Shown: positions 63,179 through 64,000 of the stretch, one piece after another | Position numbering within the stretch: position 1 is the stretch's first letter | Layout: every line of letters begins with the position of its first letter | Origin: Luscinia megarhynchos | Taxonomy: Eukaryota; Chordata; Aves; Passeriformes; Turdidae | Length of the DNA stretch: 64,000 bases | Assembly: GCA_034336665.1 (NCBI GenBank) | Contig: JAPFBE010000003.1 | Coordinates: 63,779,352 to 63,843,351 of the forward strand | Direction of reading: 5' to 3' | Notes under the pieces: model-generated | What the model was told of the DNA's origin: nothing | Seen by the model: only the letters and a program-made list of their open reading frames with translations | Databases searched by the model: none | Position numbers and translations under genes: made by a program

Positions 63179-64000
63179 ATTTCTTTTCATTATTCCAACA
63201 ATCACAATAAAGATATATAGAGATATATATGGATAAATTTCTGCAGAAAACAATGTTCAGAAATTTTCTGCTTGGTGGAGTCTTTCCATTGTCACCAACT
63301 GCTGTTGGTTTGACAGCAGCTTCTCTTTTGGTTAAAGGTTTTAAAGGCTTGAAAAGGGTACCTATAGCTAACAGGATGTTTTTTTTCTTTATTATTCCTA
63401 ATATTTCACTAGGAGCTGCAGAGGCTCATAAGAACAATTTCCCAAGGGAATTGTTGTTGATATCTCAACAAGTTGTGTGGAAAATATGTGGTTTGATCAT
63501 TTTATAGGAACTTATTAATCATGTTGGAATGTGCATGTACCATCTGGCACTGCATATCAAGTCTGAGAGAACAAGGTGTGTGATCCTGCTACCACTAAAA
63601 CTCCATGCATATAGAGACAAAGCTCATATCCACATAAATTAAATAATTTCCTGACTGAACTATATGGCTCAATGATTTTTTCTCTTTAGAGGTGTCCTCA
63701 GTGAATATTGCATGTTTTGGAGAGATATCACTGACTGATTGCTTGCTGGTTCATTTGCAGTGTTAATTGCATGAACAGCATTGCTCTGTCTGTGATGGAT
63801 AGGAAGTTGTTGACAGCAAGCCCTTTTCCAGAGATGGAACACCAGTTCCCCACAGAACTGATTTTCCCTTCTGAGGTGCATTCACTAAACCAATCCCATC
63901 TAATGGTTTTTGATAATTGCACTAAAAAGGTTTCAAATCAAAATGAAAGGAAAAAAAAGGCAAAAATCTAACAGGAGTTTAACTGCTCTTTGTTATTGTT
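63179..64000. other. Non-coding DNA to the window end
   Basis: An AGATATAT-rich run at about 63210-63232 and otherwise unique sequence. I recognise no gene. Overlapping frames on both strands at 63669-63971 have no recognisable product. Confidence 0.45.

Noticed and set aside
1..64000. CRISPR arrays, operons, phage or bacterial mobile elements
   Set aside because: The sequence is vertebrate nuclear DNA; there are no regularly spaced repeats, no closely packed genes and no bacterial gene families.

Overview
The window is vertebrate nuclear DNA, and the transposable elements point to a songbird or another perching bird (passerine). The decisive element is a tRNA-Ile-derived SINE whose 3' tail is shared with CR1 LINEs (59235-59377, TguSINE1 type), a family known from passerines. 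Several CR1 LINE fragments and a 644-bp solo retroviral LTR with a 6-bp target-site duplication agree with this. The DNA looks AT-rich throughout, with few CpGs outside the LTR.

I recognise no complete protein-coding gene. Reading frames are short and mostly non-conserved, and many begin only at non-ATG codons. The window reads as a gene desert or the inside of a very large intron. Two stretches resemble isolated exons because an open frame meets a strong splice signal: 18151-18394 (-), with a consensus donor, and 5092-5457 (+), with a strong acceptor. Neither product is recognised and both are weak calls.

Layout: 1-5000 holds three old minus-strand CR1 pieces (825-1072, 3195-3560, 3706-4065). 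5000-29000 is mostly unique AT-rich sequence with microsatellites, one plus-strand CR1 3' end (9010-9296) and the two candidate exons. 29335-29964 is a plus-strand CR1 reverse-transcriptase remnant. 33161-33268 is a short CR1 scrap. 34000-57000 is largely featureless to me, apart from a GC-richer patch (38690-39200), a possible conserved non-coding element (39500-40060) and small tandem duplications. 57083-59377 is a transposon cluster holding a CR1 with a perfect internal palindrome, the solo LTR with a hairpin in its R region, and the SINE. 59378-64000 is mostly unique, with one more CR1/SINE tail at 63131-63178.

I found no multi-gene system, operon, CRISPR array or other organised novel machinery. 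The most interesting items are structural: the LTR hairpin, the CR1 palindrome, recurrent ~27-bp tandem duplications, the SINE beside the LTR, and the two exon-like stretches.
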